This document shows positions 13,335 to 29,690 of a stretch of DNA of 64,000 nt, in pieces. A program made the position numbers and the translations under genes. Position 1 is the stretch's first letter, and every line of letters starts with the position of its first letter. The stretch spans positions 1-64,000 of the forward strand of contig JAJKFJ010020904.1 of the NCBI GenBank assembly GCA_027382625.1, given 5' to 3'. Below the pieces are notes generated by a model. It ran no database searches. It saw only the letters and a program-made list of their open reading frames with translations, and had not been told where the DNA came from. Source of the DNA: Tetmemena sp. SeJ-2015. Lineage: Eukaryota > Ciliophora > Spirotrichea > Sporadotrichida > Oxytrichidae.

Positions 13335-15407
13335 ATGGAAAATCAATCTCAGCATCAAGAAACTAATACCTATATCAGAGATGGCTCGGCATTAGTCAGC
13401 TCATAGACACAGACTAAACCACAACTTAATACTGCTAAAAAGGTAATTAAATTTTCTAAAGTAACTAAGGATTAGAACAAAAGACAATAGCTGCTAGCCA
13501 GACCTAAATCAGCAAGTTACTCCTAATTACACTCTTTGCATCCCTCTTTGTCCAATAATCTAGAGCCAGAATGTGAAATATAATCCATAAATCAAAGATT
13601 AGATATTTCTTAACTTGATTTTTAATCCACGATTGATGATGTAGTTTAATCCGTTTAAAATGAACCAATCCGCCCCTTAGATCATCTAGGGCCCTCTTCA
13701 ATTTCTCAATAGCAGTTCTAGTTAAACTTTTTACAGCACACTCCCATTCACCCTGGACTAGATCAATTTTAATTTCAGGATTAAGAGGAGCTCAATATAA
13801 ATCAGAATGATGCTTTATCTCAAAGTGGGAAGTATCTAATGAATCCCTCCGTTGATTTTGGCTCAGGAAGTCACCTAGCAACTCCAAATACATAGGCGCA
13901 CAGAAATCAGAATCAAGACAAAACATCACAGTTAAATGGAAAGGCAAATTTGGAAATCTCTGGCGCTGTAAGTGAAAAGTAACCAGAAAGAAACATACAG
14001 AGAGCAATTGTATTACAAAGGCAACCTTTAGTTGCTAATTAAGAAGACAATTATTAAATAGGAGAGAAAATAGAAGGGTAGAATGAAATTATTCATGCTC
14101 AGGCAAATTTAAATATAGGGAATCAATACAAATAAGACTTCAAATAACAGCCATAGAGAAATATTCATTAAAATTTAAATGATACCTCTTTTTTAAACGA
14201 CTCTGCAATGGGAATAAGAGAAGAAAAAGCAAGTTAAAGTGCTGATGAGAATGGAGCAAATATCTCAATGACAGTGAGATCATTACGCTCTTATGATCCT
14301 ATGACTTCCTAAGCAGAGAATACTTGGAAGGCGCAATTCGAGGAGGTGTAAAAGCAGTTCCAAGGTCTCAAGATAGACAAAAGAGTCCTGGAAGCTCGCT
14401 ATTTCAAGTTAGAGGAGAAAAATATTTTACTCGAGAATCAAATACAAGAGTACCTTTAAATTTTAAAGCTTGTTGGTATTAAATGGTCTTTTTACTCCGA
14501 TATGACCAGGTTGCAATCAGTACTGAGATCGAGAGAGGATCATATCAAAGATCAAGAGCTCTAGAGTAAAGAAATCAAAAATGAAAACATGGCTATGAAG
14601 CTTAAACTTGAATCACAATTAGCTGAGATTAAAAACAACGAAGTCTAGATTGGTTAATACATTTCGCTTAAAGTTGAGTTTGAGGAAGTAAAGTAAGAGA
14701 ACATAAAGCTTTAGAAAAAGCTCTCAGAAGAGAAGGAAAGCTACGCACATAAGCTTGATGCTCTTTATAAGGATCTGAGTTAGGCTCATTAAGAGATTCA
14801 ATTACTGAAGGAAAGCAATTCTAATAATAGCTTTCATTCTATAACTTTTAATTCATAACTGGAGATGATGAATCAATAATTGAAAAGCAACGCTAACCAA
14901 GCCACTCCCAATCAGAAAGGATAAATGACGCCTAATATGGCTTTTACATACCCTGTCTCAACTTCAAGCACTCCTGATATAGGGAAAATATCAAATATCT
15001 AATAGTAGCAGTAACAACAACAGCTTTTGTTTATCTAGCAGCAGCTTGAACTCTAGCAATAATAAGAGTTAAAAGTTGAGACTGATTAATTGCGAATTCG
15101 GTTGAAGGCTCTCGAAATAGAGAAAGAAACTCTGAAGTAGTAACTGCATTAAGATTAACTAAAGTAGATTGAGAAGAAACGAGATAAGTATGAACTAGAT
15201 GTGAGGCTCAAAGCTGCTGAAAAAGAAGCGCAAAAAAGCAGAGAGGAGAGGGTAAACCTTGAGAACTAAGTCAGAGAGCTCAAAAAGTAGTAAGTAGAGC
15301 TACTTAGTAAGATAAGAGAGACGCAAGAGTTTGTAGATGTTTGCTCTACTTTCTTATAGAAAAATGGGCTCTTAGCTTCTAGTTTTATATCAGATGATGA
15401 TTTCTGA
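13335..15407 (+). CDS. Coiled-coil protein, uninterrupted
   Basis: A single frame runs from ATG 13335 to TGA 15405-15407, 690 residues, without an intron, IES or frameshift once TAA/TAG are read as Gln. The first 300 residues are Ser/Gln/Asn-rich and low in complexity. From about 14300 the product is a long Glu/Lys/Gln/Leu-rich coiled coil, broken by a Gln-rich loop near 15000-15060. No enzymatic motif was seen. A structural role in cytoskeleton, basal body or cilium is the usual inference for such proteins, but no family was recognised. This gene shows that the reassigned code, not sequence decay, explains the standard-code stops, and it is a good control for sequence quality. Confidence 0.85.
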
Positions 15408-15592
15408 TTAATTATTTTAAGAGAAGATAATTTAATTCCATGTCGATTTATCAATTTATTTAAACTAATTAAATAATTTGAATAAATGCGCAATTCAGAA
15501 AGCTTTGAGCTTCCTACTCTCGATGAAAATGATCTCAAAGACATATTATTTATTTCTTATATTCCATATTATCCTCAGATCAGTTGAGCTAA

Positions 15593-17639
<2,047 letters not shown>

Positions 17640-17822
17640 TAAAAGTGATAAAAGAAAAATTTATGTTCTCTCTGTCAGTTCTTTTAAAAATTAGGAAATA
17701 AATATTTTATAAGAAAAACTCCAACAATGTAATTCGACATATAACCTCCTCAACATACCAAAAGTGTGTAATTAAATTTTAAATTAAAAAATTAAACCGA
17801 TAGAGTATTACCCCTTCTAATT

Positions 17823-18608
17823 ATGCACGGAGTTACGAACGAGGTGAGAAAAGTCGCGTGGAAGTGGATCCAGATGCTCAAACAGCGCCTTGGGCAAATC
17901 TAGGAGTCTACTTAAGGATTAACAGGCTACCTAATCTTCTTAATGCACAGGAGAAGAACACCTGAACTCAGGAGCGCCATGGAATTTTTCTTCCCTATGG
18001 TTGCCAAAAACTTGGGAAAGTACAGGGCCATGATCTAAAGATGGTCCAGGCAAGCACCTAAAAGCCGTAATCCCCTCCACACTGATGGTGAGCAAGAAGG
18101 AGAAGACGAAGATTAACGTCGCAATCCTGTCAGGACGGTCTTACTTCCCTACAGACCGAAACCTTTCGTGGGTTTAAACGCTAACTACAAACCCGCTCAG
18201 CCAGTTCATTAAGAATCAGTCAACCTCATATTGGGTAGTGGGAATCAACCCCCTATTTAATACTAATCCTATTTGGGTATTTAATAGGAAAACCTCAATT
18301 AAGACCTTAATGACGTATTTGATTAATAGGATAACGCACGAACATTTAATCAAATTAATAATAATAATTTTGATTAAAATAATAATCAATCAAATATGGT
18401 GGACAGCAAGAAGTGGTTCAAACAATAGCAACTACAAGCTACTACTAAGTACTAAATGAAGGTTAGAACGATCATCCATAACAGTGTGATGTTTGATTAG
18501 TTTAGTTACTTATCTGAGTCAGTGTCCTAGACGAGTGCTATGAGTGGTCGAAGACACCTTGGTTCCTCAGAAGATCAAAGACATCTCAACCCCAAGCCTC
18601 CAACTTGA
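17823..18608 (+). CDS. Unknown 261-residue ORF in the spacer after helicase block 1
   Basis: Open from ATG 17823 to TGA 18606-18608 under the reassigned code. Base composition is much richer in G+C than its surroundings in the first 380 bp. The N-terminal third is basic and amphipathic (for example VAWKWIQMLKQRLGQI), followed by an acidic Glu/Asp patch and a proline-containing segment. The middle is Asn/Gln-rich and the C-terminus Ser-rich. No family was recognised. It lies between the interrupted helicase block and a 1.1-kb microsatellite, so it may be a germline-limited gene or simply a neighbouring macronuclear gene. The frame stays open for some distance upstream, so the true start could be earlier. 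Confidence 0.5.
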
Positions 18609-18687
18609 GTGAGTTGATTAACACGGAGGGCTCGGCCCTCTTTAGTTTAACATATAACACGCAAGACGCTAGTTCGTCTAAAATGCG

Positions 18688-19810
<1,123 letters not shown>

Positions 19811-19850
19811 ACCAAAAGGGGTAGTTTAAAAAACGGGGTAAGACCTAGAA

Positions 19851-22111
19851 ATGTAGGAGAAATTTAAACCTAAACTGCGACAAGGGCTCCTTCACAAGAA
19901 GGAAAAGCGATCAACTCAAATAATAACAATTCTTCCTTTCTTCAATACCAAAAGCTTCAGTCGACTTAGTCCAATAGGTGCAATAGAATAAAAATTTGAT
20001 CTCACCTCAGGATAATCAAAGTCAAGATTGGAGAACAGTTAGAATATCCAGTTAGTCACTTTTAATCAAATCAATTCAGATAGCCATATTTCAGAAGCCC
20101 CTTCAAATGGAAATCTTTTAGGAAACAATAGTTAGTTTAGATTGCTTTTGAAATCAAGGGAGAAAGAGAAAATCTAATCAAGAGGAGGAGTAAGGAGTAG
20201 CAGTATTCCTTTTCCAAATCCATTAAACTTGAATTAAACTTCTTCACAAGAGATTCATTAAAGTTATATTTGATTTACAAAATAAAGGTATAACTCAAAA
20301 TTATTATATTTATCTCTGAGTTGATTCTTAATTTCTACTAATTATTTTATTATTATATTCATGCTGGAAATTTGAGGAAATATCAGAATTTAGAACAAAG
20401 TTAAAAACTAGAGAAAAGCGTAGCTTTTGATGAGAATACTTTGGGGCTTTTGTCTTAAAACAAGAAATACTCTGCAGCTGAGAACCTCAATCAGCTAAAA
20501 TCTATGCATCATATTAAATCGTTCACAAGAAGGTGTGTAGGCGATTATAGCTTAATTAAAATTTAATATCATACCAGAAATGGCCTGTCTATGCCTGAGC
20601 TAAATGGCGATAAAGAGAAGATGGAGTTGGTGGATTGGTCTCAGCTGCAAATCAAGTAGAAAGATGAGATTCTGAGACAGCAATATAAAAAGAAAAACTA
20701 CGACTGGGTTGAGATGAGTTAACTCCCTAACTAATACAAAAATTAGCACAATTATTCAAGTTAAAATAAGAAAAGAAGGGCACTCTCTGAGTTTGATCCT
20801 AATGCCCTTTTTTCGAAGTTTCAAAACTTCTGCCTCACCAATAAGGATTAGAAGAAGTTTGTGCGTAAAGAAGAAGCACTCGAAGCTTAATAAAGAATCT
20901 AGAAAGCAATTTAAGATTTTTATATAATCTATATCTCTAGTTTTAAAGCGATTGAAGTGTCCTAAAAGATTTTTAAAGCAAATGTTAGTGAGAAGAACTT
21001 TGTAGTTGAGAGAAGAAAAATGGAATAGGCTTTTAAATTTTTATAGTAATTATAATTAATCTTATTTATGTGCTCTTGAGGATAAATTCTATGCAAACAT
21101 TGAAGTGATGACGAGAGGAGATTTCAAGAAGCGGAAAGGAAGAGTGAATAGACTGAGATAGATTTAGCAAGAGCTCATCTAAGAAGACATAAAATAGAAG
21201 AATGAATTAGCATATGAAAATTTCGACACTTCATTTAGGATGACTAGTTATAATTGTTGACATTTACTAAATTGAAATATGAGTTTTATAGAGAAAATCA
21301 GAGCGTAGTAGCTCAAGTAAAAAGAGTAAAACTAAATATCTACGAAAGAGTTAAGCAAAGAGCTAACAATGAATCAGAACAATAAAATCAGCTTCATTAT
21401 AGCTCCATAGCTGGTTGACTCGTAAATCACTATCTTTGAAGATAAACAAAAAGCTATCAGTTTAAGGAAGGCTAATAACTCAACTGCATAGATTAAAACT
21501 TAGATTTAGAGTTTTAGAGCCTCGGTCCATTCTCTATCTCAAAAACCCTCACCTAGGAGCTAGCTTTCCACTCATAGGTATTCTGCTTCAAACTTTTTAA
21601 ACACCTCAAGACTGTAAGAGCTAAATTCGGAATAAGCCACACCAAGAACTCTAGCTCAAAAAAGAGAGGAAATTAAGCTTTCATTTTATTCATTATTATT
21701 GAAATGATACTAGCTAGTAAAAATTAAGAACAACGAGAGATTCATAAGATCCTCTAGCAATGCAAATATGATAACAGCACTATAAACAAGCTAATGGATT
21801 TGCAAGAAAAAAGGCATGATTATCTCGATCAAAGAAGAGAAGACGTTTAATATGCCCTCAGATACTTAGACTCGTAAAATGAAGAACCTTTCCCTCAGGT
21901 CAAGGAAGACTTAGAGGTGCAAACATTAATTGAGGAGCAAGTTAAATTTAGAAAGAGTAACTTCGAACTGTTTGGAGCTCCTGATGTTCTAAAAAAGTTC
22001 AGAGATACTAAACTGAGGTTGTCTATTTTCTTGAGCAAAAATGGATAGAAAAAGATTTGGAAAGGTACAAGACTTTCTAAAAAGGTTTTAGATATAGTAT
22101 AAGAAGTATGA
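19851..22111 (+). CDS. Charged, partly coiled-coil protein of unknown function
   Basis: ATG 19851 opens a frame that runs without TGA through Ser/Asn-rich sequence to about 20274 and continues after intron-like gaps near 20286-20375 and 20537-20577. The middle (20577-21080) is rich in Lys, Gln and Phe (KKMELVDWSQL-like and YKKKNYDWVEMSQLPNQYKN segments). A later block (about 21790-22111) is charged and helical (EKRHDYLDQRREDVQYALRY) and ends at TGA 22109-22111. Frame changes near 21080, 21250 and 21730 could be introns, IESs or base errors. It may be one gene or two adjoining ones. No family recognised; cytoplasmic or cytoskeletal location is a guess from composition. Confidence 0.5.
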
Positions 22112-25100
22112 TTTAATTGTTTTAATCGACAAAAATTCCTTATTTAGAGATATTTTATTTGGAATCAACACAAACAAGATGCTCACTTAGCAAGATATCC
22201 AAAGCAGTCAAATAATTATAAACGCATCTTGAATCAGAATTCTGTTCTTAAACTAGATTACTGATCTAAAATGTTTCTATAGATTTGGACCAGTATCGTA
22301 TTAAGAGCCATTGTCACTATGACCCTTCAATTGTTAACTCGTCCAACTACTCCATCTTCCAGATTTTGCTCCTTGTATTTCTCAATTTTGAGTCAAGAGA
22401 TTCTATCAGGGAAGATTCATTCTTGAAATCTGGGGCAAGAACGGAGAGCGTATCTTCCAAAAAATTTTGAAGGATGAGATCTCTCAATGGAAACTTAATT
22501 TTCTCTAGCTCTAATGATTCCCCAATAATCTACATAGTTTACCTTAACGAAAAGAAATTAATCCTGAAGAAGTTATTGACTGGGATTTTTTTAGTGGTAC
22601 TTTTTGACAACTATTTGATTGTGGCGCAATCATTTAACTTCAGATTCATCTAGATCATCATCATAAATACCGAGTAAGAAGTACTTATATATCTTAGTAC
22701 TCAAACCCTGACGAATCTCACCAACCTCTTCTTGAAAAGGAGCACTCTGGCATCATTCAAAATGACAGAATCTTCTCTATGCTAATTAATCCTATGAAGA
22801 ACGAACTTTTGTTCATTTGCGTCGCTGACAACAACCAAATTCTCTACTACAGATTCTTTCTTATTTAAATCGATAAGCTACTTCGATATTTAAAAAGTCT
22901 AAGCTAGACAAAAAGCAATAGAAACTGTTGGAAGTCTTATAAGAAATCCAGTAATTATCAGTAACAGTAAGGGGTCCGTCAGTTTTCCTTCTCGTTTTAA
23001 GAAAAAATCAAGTTCTTGAAGTGATTGAAAACTTCCAAAACACCATTTATGCTGAGCAAAGATAAAACATGAACAAAATTCTTCCACTTTTTGGAGAGAA
23101 AATTGCCTTCTAATATACCGATGGCTCAATTCAGGTTGCTTAAGCACTCGATAAAATTGCTGAAAAGCAGTTTATCTCTGAATCACAGTTCTTTAGATAG
23201 CTCTCTTTGCCTCACTATAAATAAGGTAATAAACTCTCTTCATAGTGTGACTTCTAAAATTCATTTTTATGAGGATGCTATCACTATCAACCAGAGACTC
23301 TTTTTGTTAAGAGATAACATTATCTTCGTAGTTGATACTTTCACAAAGCAAGTTGTAGCTAAGTTTACCCAGAAATACTCAATTTGTTTAGCACAAGCTT
23401 AAATCGTAAACTGAAGATGACAAAGGATACAAGCAAACTAATTATAAGATTATTGCTCTTCACAAAAATGGTACTTTCCAAGTCTTACAGACTTCTGATA
23501 AAGAATAATGGTTTTGATGTGAGATCTGAGGTTAACAATACAAACATTCTGTAGCTGAATATACTTTTTTAAGTTTTATTTTTAGCAAAAAGAACTTGTG
23601 ATTTCAGAATAAATTAAAATGAGAGAAATGATTGGTGTCGTAGATGCTCATAAATCTATAAAATAACTCAGCTTAACCACACACGATTTGAATTCAAATT
23701 ATTTTTATAATGATGGAGATCAGGAAGGTCATTCTATTAAATTATTAAAACTTCCAAATTGTTCAAGTCCCTCTTCTGCATAAGTATAATTTATGTAGGA
23801 AGTTATCTAAACTGCTGGTCAATTTAATATGAAATTTGCTTTTGGTTCAGTTTCTCTGTTGTCCACAGACAAATAATTATATAATCAAAAATTAACTAAT
23901 GAAACTCATTTATACCTTAGCAATGACCTTAATTTCATGCAGTATTGCTTTTATTTATCTAATTATTTCAAAGCAAGATAAATCTTAGGCTGACTATAAC
24001 CTTTATAAACTTGAAAATCCTCTCATCCATTCAATTATAAGTATATTTTTAAGTATCTCTTTACTTTTAACTCAGACAATAAAACTATCGAATGGCATCA
24101 TAAGTCTTATTTCCCTTATAACCTCAATATGAGGATACACTGGTTTTTTATTTTCAAGAGTCAATCAAGAATTATGACACCTACAAGTTTATTGGCCACG
24201 ATAAACTAAAGATCCTAAACACTCAAGATAGGGAAAATTAAATTCCTAAAGAGAGCTTCTATGATAAGAGGTGCGGTCATTTCTACATTCAAGAATATTA
24301 GGTTTATCTAAATGCAAAATCTTGGATGTTTCTGCTAGAGATTTCAAATACAAGTATCTAATTTAATCTGTACACCAATTTGGACTATCAATTCTATCTT
24401 CAATTTTGTTATTGATTAAAACTCTTAAGCAGATGTCAAATGATCAATTCAAAGATTATTCATTAGAGATGCAGATGGAAGCAAAACTCTTCTGCACATA
24501 GTTGCTGAATCTGATAAAGGCTTCGAAATTGTTGATTTCTTAAGACAACTATCTAAGAAAGAAGGGTTCGTGATTCCATTCAATCTTAACTCAGAGCAAT
24601 TAACTCCTCTCGACATCGCTGTAAGCAAGAAAGACTTCAAGCAGTGCAATTCTCTAGTCAAAATGCTTTCAAAAAAAATTGAATAGGCTCTTACTCACCC
24701 CAAAAGGAAGGAGCAATCCATCAATCTTGAAATATTAGATGTTCCACTATATCAATTCATCGGATAAGAGATTGGAAACTAAATAGATAGTTAAAACTTA
24801 AGAAATAAGAGCTGATCTGGTTGTCAACGAATATGAAGTAAAGGTTGTAAAGAGTCTAGCAAATACAGACAATTAGGAAATTTTCAATCAGAGAACTGTC
24901 AGAGCATTCATTGACTACGTTTGGCCTCATGCAAGAAAACAAATGGTAATGAATGTGTTCCTTCCCTATCTTGCTTTCGTGCTCTATTACATGATATAAA
25001 TACAGGAATGTTCACTCTCTATGAAGGTATGTTCAAGATTTAATGAAAATGAAGCACTCTTTGGGCCTACGCTAACGTCTTCCCACTGATGTTGAATAAT

Positions 25101-25918
25101 TAATGAGTTTACAATCGCTTTCATAATTATCTCGTTGCTCGCTTTTGGCTTCACATTCTTCTTTGTTTCTGAGAAGTATTTACATCTTCAAGGTTTCCAA
25201 TACATGTTCTACGTTCTCATTCGAATATATAAACACGTTATTACACAATGCTTTCAACAACCCATATCTCGGAATTTTACTAATCCTTGTGAATTTCTGC
25301 TAGTCTTACTTATACTTTGACCCTCTCTTCCTTCTCAAATATCATTATATATGTTGTAACCAGGCCTATCAAGACAAGGCATCAATTTCTTAAACAATAT
25401 TTTAAGGAATGAGAGAATAAAAGAGTGTTAATAGATTTGTAATAAATAGAGTGGCAAATCCATCCAATATATAAATATATAAAATTCAGTCTAAACAGAC
25501 CTAGTTTATCAATCAACACAAAGAAATTATTCATCAATATGTTTACTTCAAAGCAGTCTTCTTACACAGTCTACCAAAGAAGATAAGATAAACTTTGAAC
25601 GAGGTATAAATACAATTATGAAATAAAAAGTAAGTTTAGCTGTAAACAAAGTTACTTAACAGTCAACTGGACAAATTTTCCACAATATCGACTTACTTTT
25701 TTAATTTAGAGAAAAATAAGTTTTGTATATTTATTAACTTGGTATGTAAAACCCTTCTATATCAGTCCCAATCTTAAGAATTCTAAGAGTCTCATAATCA
25801 TTTCCAGATTGAGATCATTAACGAAGAGCTCCAGAGATTCTTATATGGCTTTATGTAAACTTCATAATAATACTTTCATCTTTAAGGGCTCTAATTAGAA
25901 TATATAAAAAGAAAATGA
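22112..25918 (+). CDS. Beta-propeller / ankyrin / multi-pass membrane protein, ion-channel-like (locus A)
   Basis: Reading with TAA/TAG as Gln gives propeller-like repeats in the first part (for example LPLFGEKIAFQYTDGSIQVA near 23090). An ankyrin-like unit follows near 24530-24660 (NSEQLTPLDIAVSKKDFKQC). Hydrophobic spans occur at about 24890-25000 (RKQMVMNVFLPYLAFVLYYM), 25110-25200 and 25225-25330. A hydrophilic C-terminal region to about 25918 contains KIRQTLNEVQIQLQNKKQ. This order (WD-like propeller, ankyrin, membrane spans) resembles ciliate TRP/polycystin-like channel proteins; that assignment is tentative. Many frame changes occur, so exon ends are not resolved. Its terminal TGA (25916-25918) overlaps the first ATG proposed for locus B, so the two may be parts of one larger gene. 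Confidence 0.45.
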
Positions 25919-28900
25919 CTGCTGTCAGACATCCCTATGATGACAACAGAGGTAATTATTCATAAAAGACTTAATGACAATGTTTTAGAGGTGGATATGG
26001 TACTTTTTTTAAAATGTATAGATCAACCCAGATGAGGTCACTACCACTATATCTTACATTGTATTTAACTTTAAAGCATAGATACAGATTCATGGCCAAC
26101 AAGACCACTGAGAAGAGATAAGTTTCCCTCCAGAGAATCGATTTCGATTCATAAAAAGCCAAAAAGTCTAAGCTATAATTATTCAATTTGCCTCCTGTAG
26201 GATCCTCTCTTTATTCTTTGTTAACCCAGAAACAGAAGGTTGTCTCTCTCCACAAGCTTTAACATAATCAATTGTTAAACTTAAAACTTCTGATACCAAC
26301 CTATATTCCGAATGGGTGAGATCTAAGATATTCGTAAAATTTGTATTTCAGCATTCTCAAACTAGACAACTTTCAGCAACTTGTACATCACTACCCAAGC
26401 TCACACAGCTGATGGAAGCTATGTGAAGATCTATCAAATGCTTTATTTAATACTCAACTCATCGAGTTAAAGTTAAAACTTAAGAAAGGAGGACAATGTT
26501 TTCTTTGTCACCTTCAATTAGCAGACAGAGAGAAAGTTTATTAAGCTTATGAGAAGATGCTAAGTACGTTGCTATCTATAGAAATGATAAGGGAAACCTC
26601 ATCAAGTTATATCAGCTTTGATTTAAATTAATTTGAATTCAGAGACCAAATTAACAATAACAGTATCTTCTACTTCCAAAAAGAGTATATCTTAGCTATC
26701 ACTAAAAAGACTGTGTTCAAGATTAACGTTGCGACCAGTTAAATTGACCAATCTAAGCTTGCCAATTCTTGCCTACCAGCTGGAAGTCTCTTCATAGATG
26801 GCACTAGTTTCTACTTTACAACTGATGGAGATTATTTAAGTCAATAATTTGAGATTGTAAATGGTCATTCTAAACTTGGAATAGCTGATAACTCTATGAT
26901 AGAAGCTTCTTTCAATGATTTTTCCAAAAACGAGACAAAAAATGCAATCACCGACAAAAATAGCTCAAAGGGAGTTAATAAACTTCTTTACCCAACTTGG
27001 AGCTTCGAGCATAAAGTGAGAAGATTAGATTATGATGAAGTCAATAATGTAGTCACATTGCACCTTACCAACTTCCAAGATGAAATATAATCAGTAAATT
27101 CTTATGCATAGAAACACCCTTGGATTCATTGGAATGGCAGAAAGATCCTACTATCTTGCCTTCAAGAAGCATGGAGATAGACTCTATGCTTTAGACAAAG
27201 GAAGATATTAATATTAAGGATATTCATCTAGTCAATGTAAAATGGACAACTCCTATCCAGAACTTTCATTTCAACTACTGACTACAAGTATTATGAAAAT
27301 GACAAGGACGTTTATGATAAGGATTGGTTCTAATGCTATAATTCACAGACCTAATGAAGCCTCACCTTCAAACTTAGAAGACAAGAATATTGATCAGCTG
27401 AGAACTTACAAGATTATTGAAATTGATGCAAGAGGCATTCTGATTGAGAAGATGACATTTGTTCATCCAGTCAAGAAAACTCATGAAACTGAATTTTATA
27501 GAAGAATGAATTTCATGATTGAAGTTCAAGTTAATAAGCAAGATATATGAAAATTTGAGAACTCTCGTCCACAAATGGAGCTTTGTAAAGGTTTTGAACT
27601 CAAAAAATTATAATTTGAGGACCTCTCGAACCCTTGTGAATCAAGAGTTCATTTTCTCGTAGCATCAAGATGGAATTGAGTTCATTTACAATCTTGAGAC
27701 AAAAAGAGTTGAGGGATATATGTCTCTTCAGTACTCTTTTGCAAACACTAAAGAGAATATGTTCCTTCTAATAGATAATTCAAGAAATCACATCAAGACT
27801 TCAAAACTTTTACGATGAGCAAAGAAGAAAGATGTATCTCCATGGAAAAGTTAACACCAAGCTGAATACCTTGGATTTTTGTCATTATAATTTAAGAGTA
27901 TTTGATTGAGCTCGGTTACACCAATTATTTCATGGATGCCATTTAACTAATTATCTTCAATTTATTCAAGGGAAAGAAAGTGGTCTGATTAAAATTTCTT
28001 AACGAAATCATAGATTAGTCCATAACATCTTCCCAGATGGAAGATTTTTATGATCTACTCTTGGATTATAACTTTCAAAAACACCTATGGATCATCACTC
28101 AAGAATTATTTCTCATCTTGTTCCAAAGCTTATTGATATGAATCTGCCCTCGCTAGAGAAATATTTTGACAGAAGAAAGTTCAAGAGTGGAGTTTGCAAA
28201 ACTATCACTCTCGGTAGAATTAACATCTCATTCCATATATTGTAAATTATATATTTAAGTCTCATCTGACGAGGATAGCAAGATATTGCCTACCACTTTG
28301 ATAAACGATTAGCATGAGAGTATTTAATCGGCTCTTACAACTTATAGAGAATAGGAAACAAGCAGGGAGCTGATCTATAAACTTATAACTCTGTAAAACA
28401 TGGTATACCTGGTGGTTATGAAGAAACTGAGCATAACTCAAGAAGAAGACCCAACTTTCTTTAAATTTACTTCAGGAATGATTTAATGAATAAATTATCA
28501 AGATTGTACTTTTCCTTGGATGTTTCTACTTCTTCCAACAGGACTTACTCTAGATCAAGACCTTTGCTAACAACGCAATTTCTCTTTGGTCGAAATAATG
28601 ATACTATGATAGATTCACTTTTTAAAAATTTAAGGATCTTAAATCCAATTTTTATTTAATCCATAATCTGATGTTGATGATCTTCATTATTGTCTATGAT
28701 ATGTTCGTCGATTCTGGCAACACTCAACTTGAGAAGACATTCTACTCTGCTTCATCTTTCTTCATTTGGATTAGAGTGATTCATATGATGAAGTGCTTCG
28801 ATCACACTGCTCTTCTTTTAAGAATGGTGAATGATATCCTACACAGAATGAGATATCTTATCGCTTTCATATCTAAATGGAACTAAGGTTTAGTTTTGAG

Positions 28901-29440
28901 AAGTCTGTGTATAGCCTTGACATCGAAACTCCTCTTCAAGTCAATTTGCTAAGATGAAATTTTTGATATCATTGGATAATACGACGCAGAGGCTTTCAAT
29001 CTAACTTTTTGACACAAATAGAACTTCTTCAACGTGTTCTTCATCCTTACTCTCATCATTGCTTTGACTTGGGATTAAATTTTCTCAAATGACACAGACA
29101 TCAAGAGCAACCAAGCAACTATTAAATTTTGGAAGAACTATTAAACTTATCAGACAAGGCATCTCTTATTGCTCTCTACTCTTATCTCATGACTGAGTTT
29201 GCTATCAGAGAACCATCCAAGAGATACCTCTTGATCGCAACTACCACCGAGGGTAAGAAGGGCAAGCAGTCTGGCTCATCTGGCATTTTCGGAAGCAACT
29301 CAGAGTCTAAAAACGCCAAGGCAAAACTCATGAAGAACTTAGATAAGAGACTTAACAATCTTTCTACCAAAGTTGAGAAGACTCTTAAGGATATTTCAGA
29401 CAGACTCGATTCAGCTAACTAGCAGTAGAGAAACGAATGA
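25915..29440 (+). CDS. TRP-like channel protein with propeller and ankyrin regions (locus B)
   Basis: From ATG 25915 to TGA 29438-29440, broken by frame changes. Propeller-like strands occur at 26.4-27.8 kb (AGSLFIDGTSFYFTTDGDYL near 26800). An ankyrin-type region follows near 28080-28200 (MDHHSRIISHLVPKLIDMNL, then PSLEKYFDRR). Membrane spans at 28490-28870 include MLMIFIIVYDMFVD and a segment (FFIWIRVIHMMKCFDHTALL) that resembles the S4-S5 region of TRP/polycystin channels, where a basic residue precedes a long hydrophobic helix. The C-terminus (29129-29440) is a charged coiled coil ending NNLSTKVEKTLKDISDRLDS. Likely a ciliary or plasma-membrane cation channel, by family analogy only. Locus A just upstream has the same architecture, suggesting tandem duplication or one gene split by misassembly. 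Confidence 0.5.
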
Positions 29441-29690
29441 GTCCTTGGCAAATCTTATTCTATCACAATTGCTAATGCTCTCACTAATTTATCTTCATCA
29501 CTTATATTCAAAACAACATACTTAATTTCTCATTCAATCTCTATTAATTCAAAATCAAATCTCATATTTTATAAGGCTTCAAGTTACTTCCGCAATAAAG
29601 GGTAGATAGGAACATTTCCTTAATTTAATGACCAATTTAATTAATTACCTTTTCATAGAAAATTATGCGGTGGTATCCAATTGTAAATTT

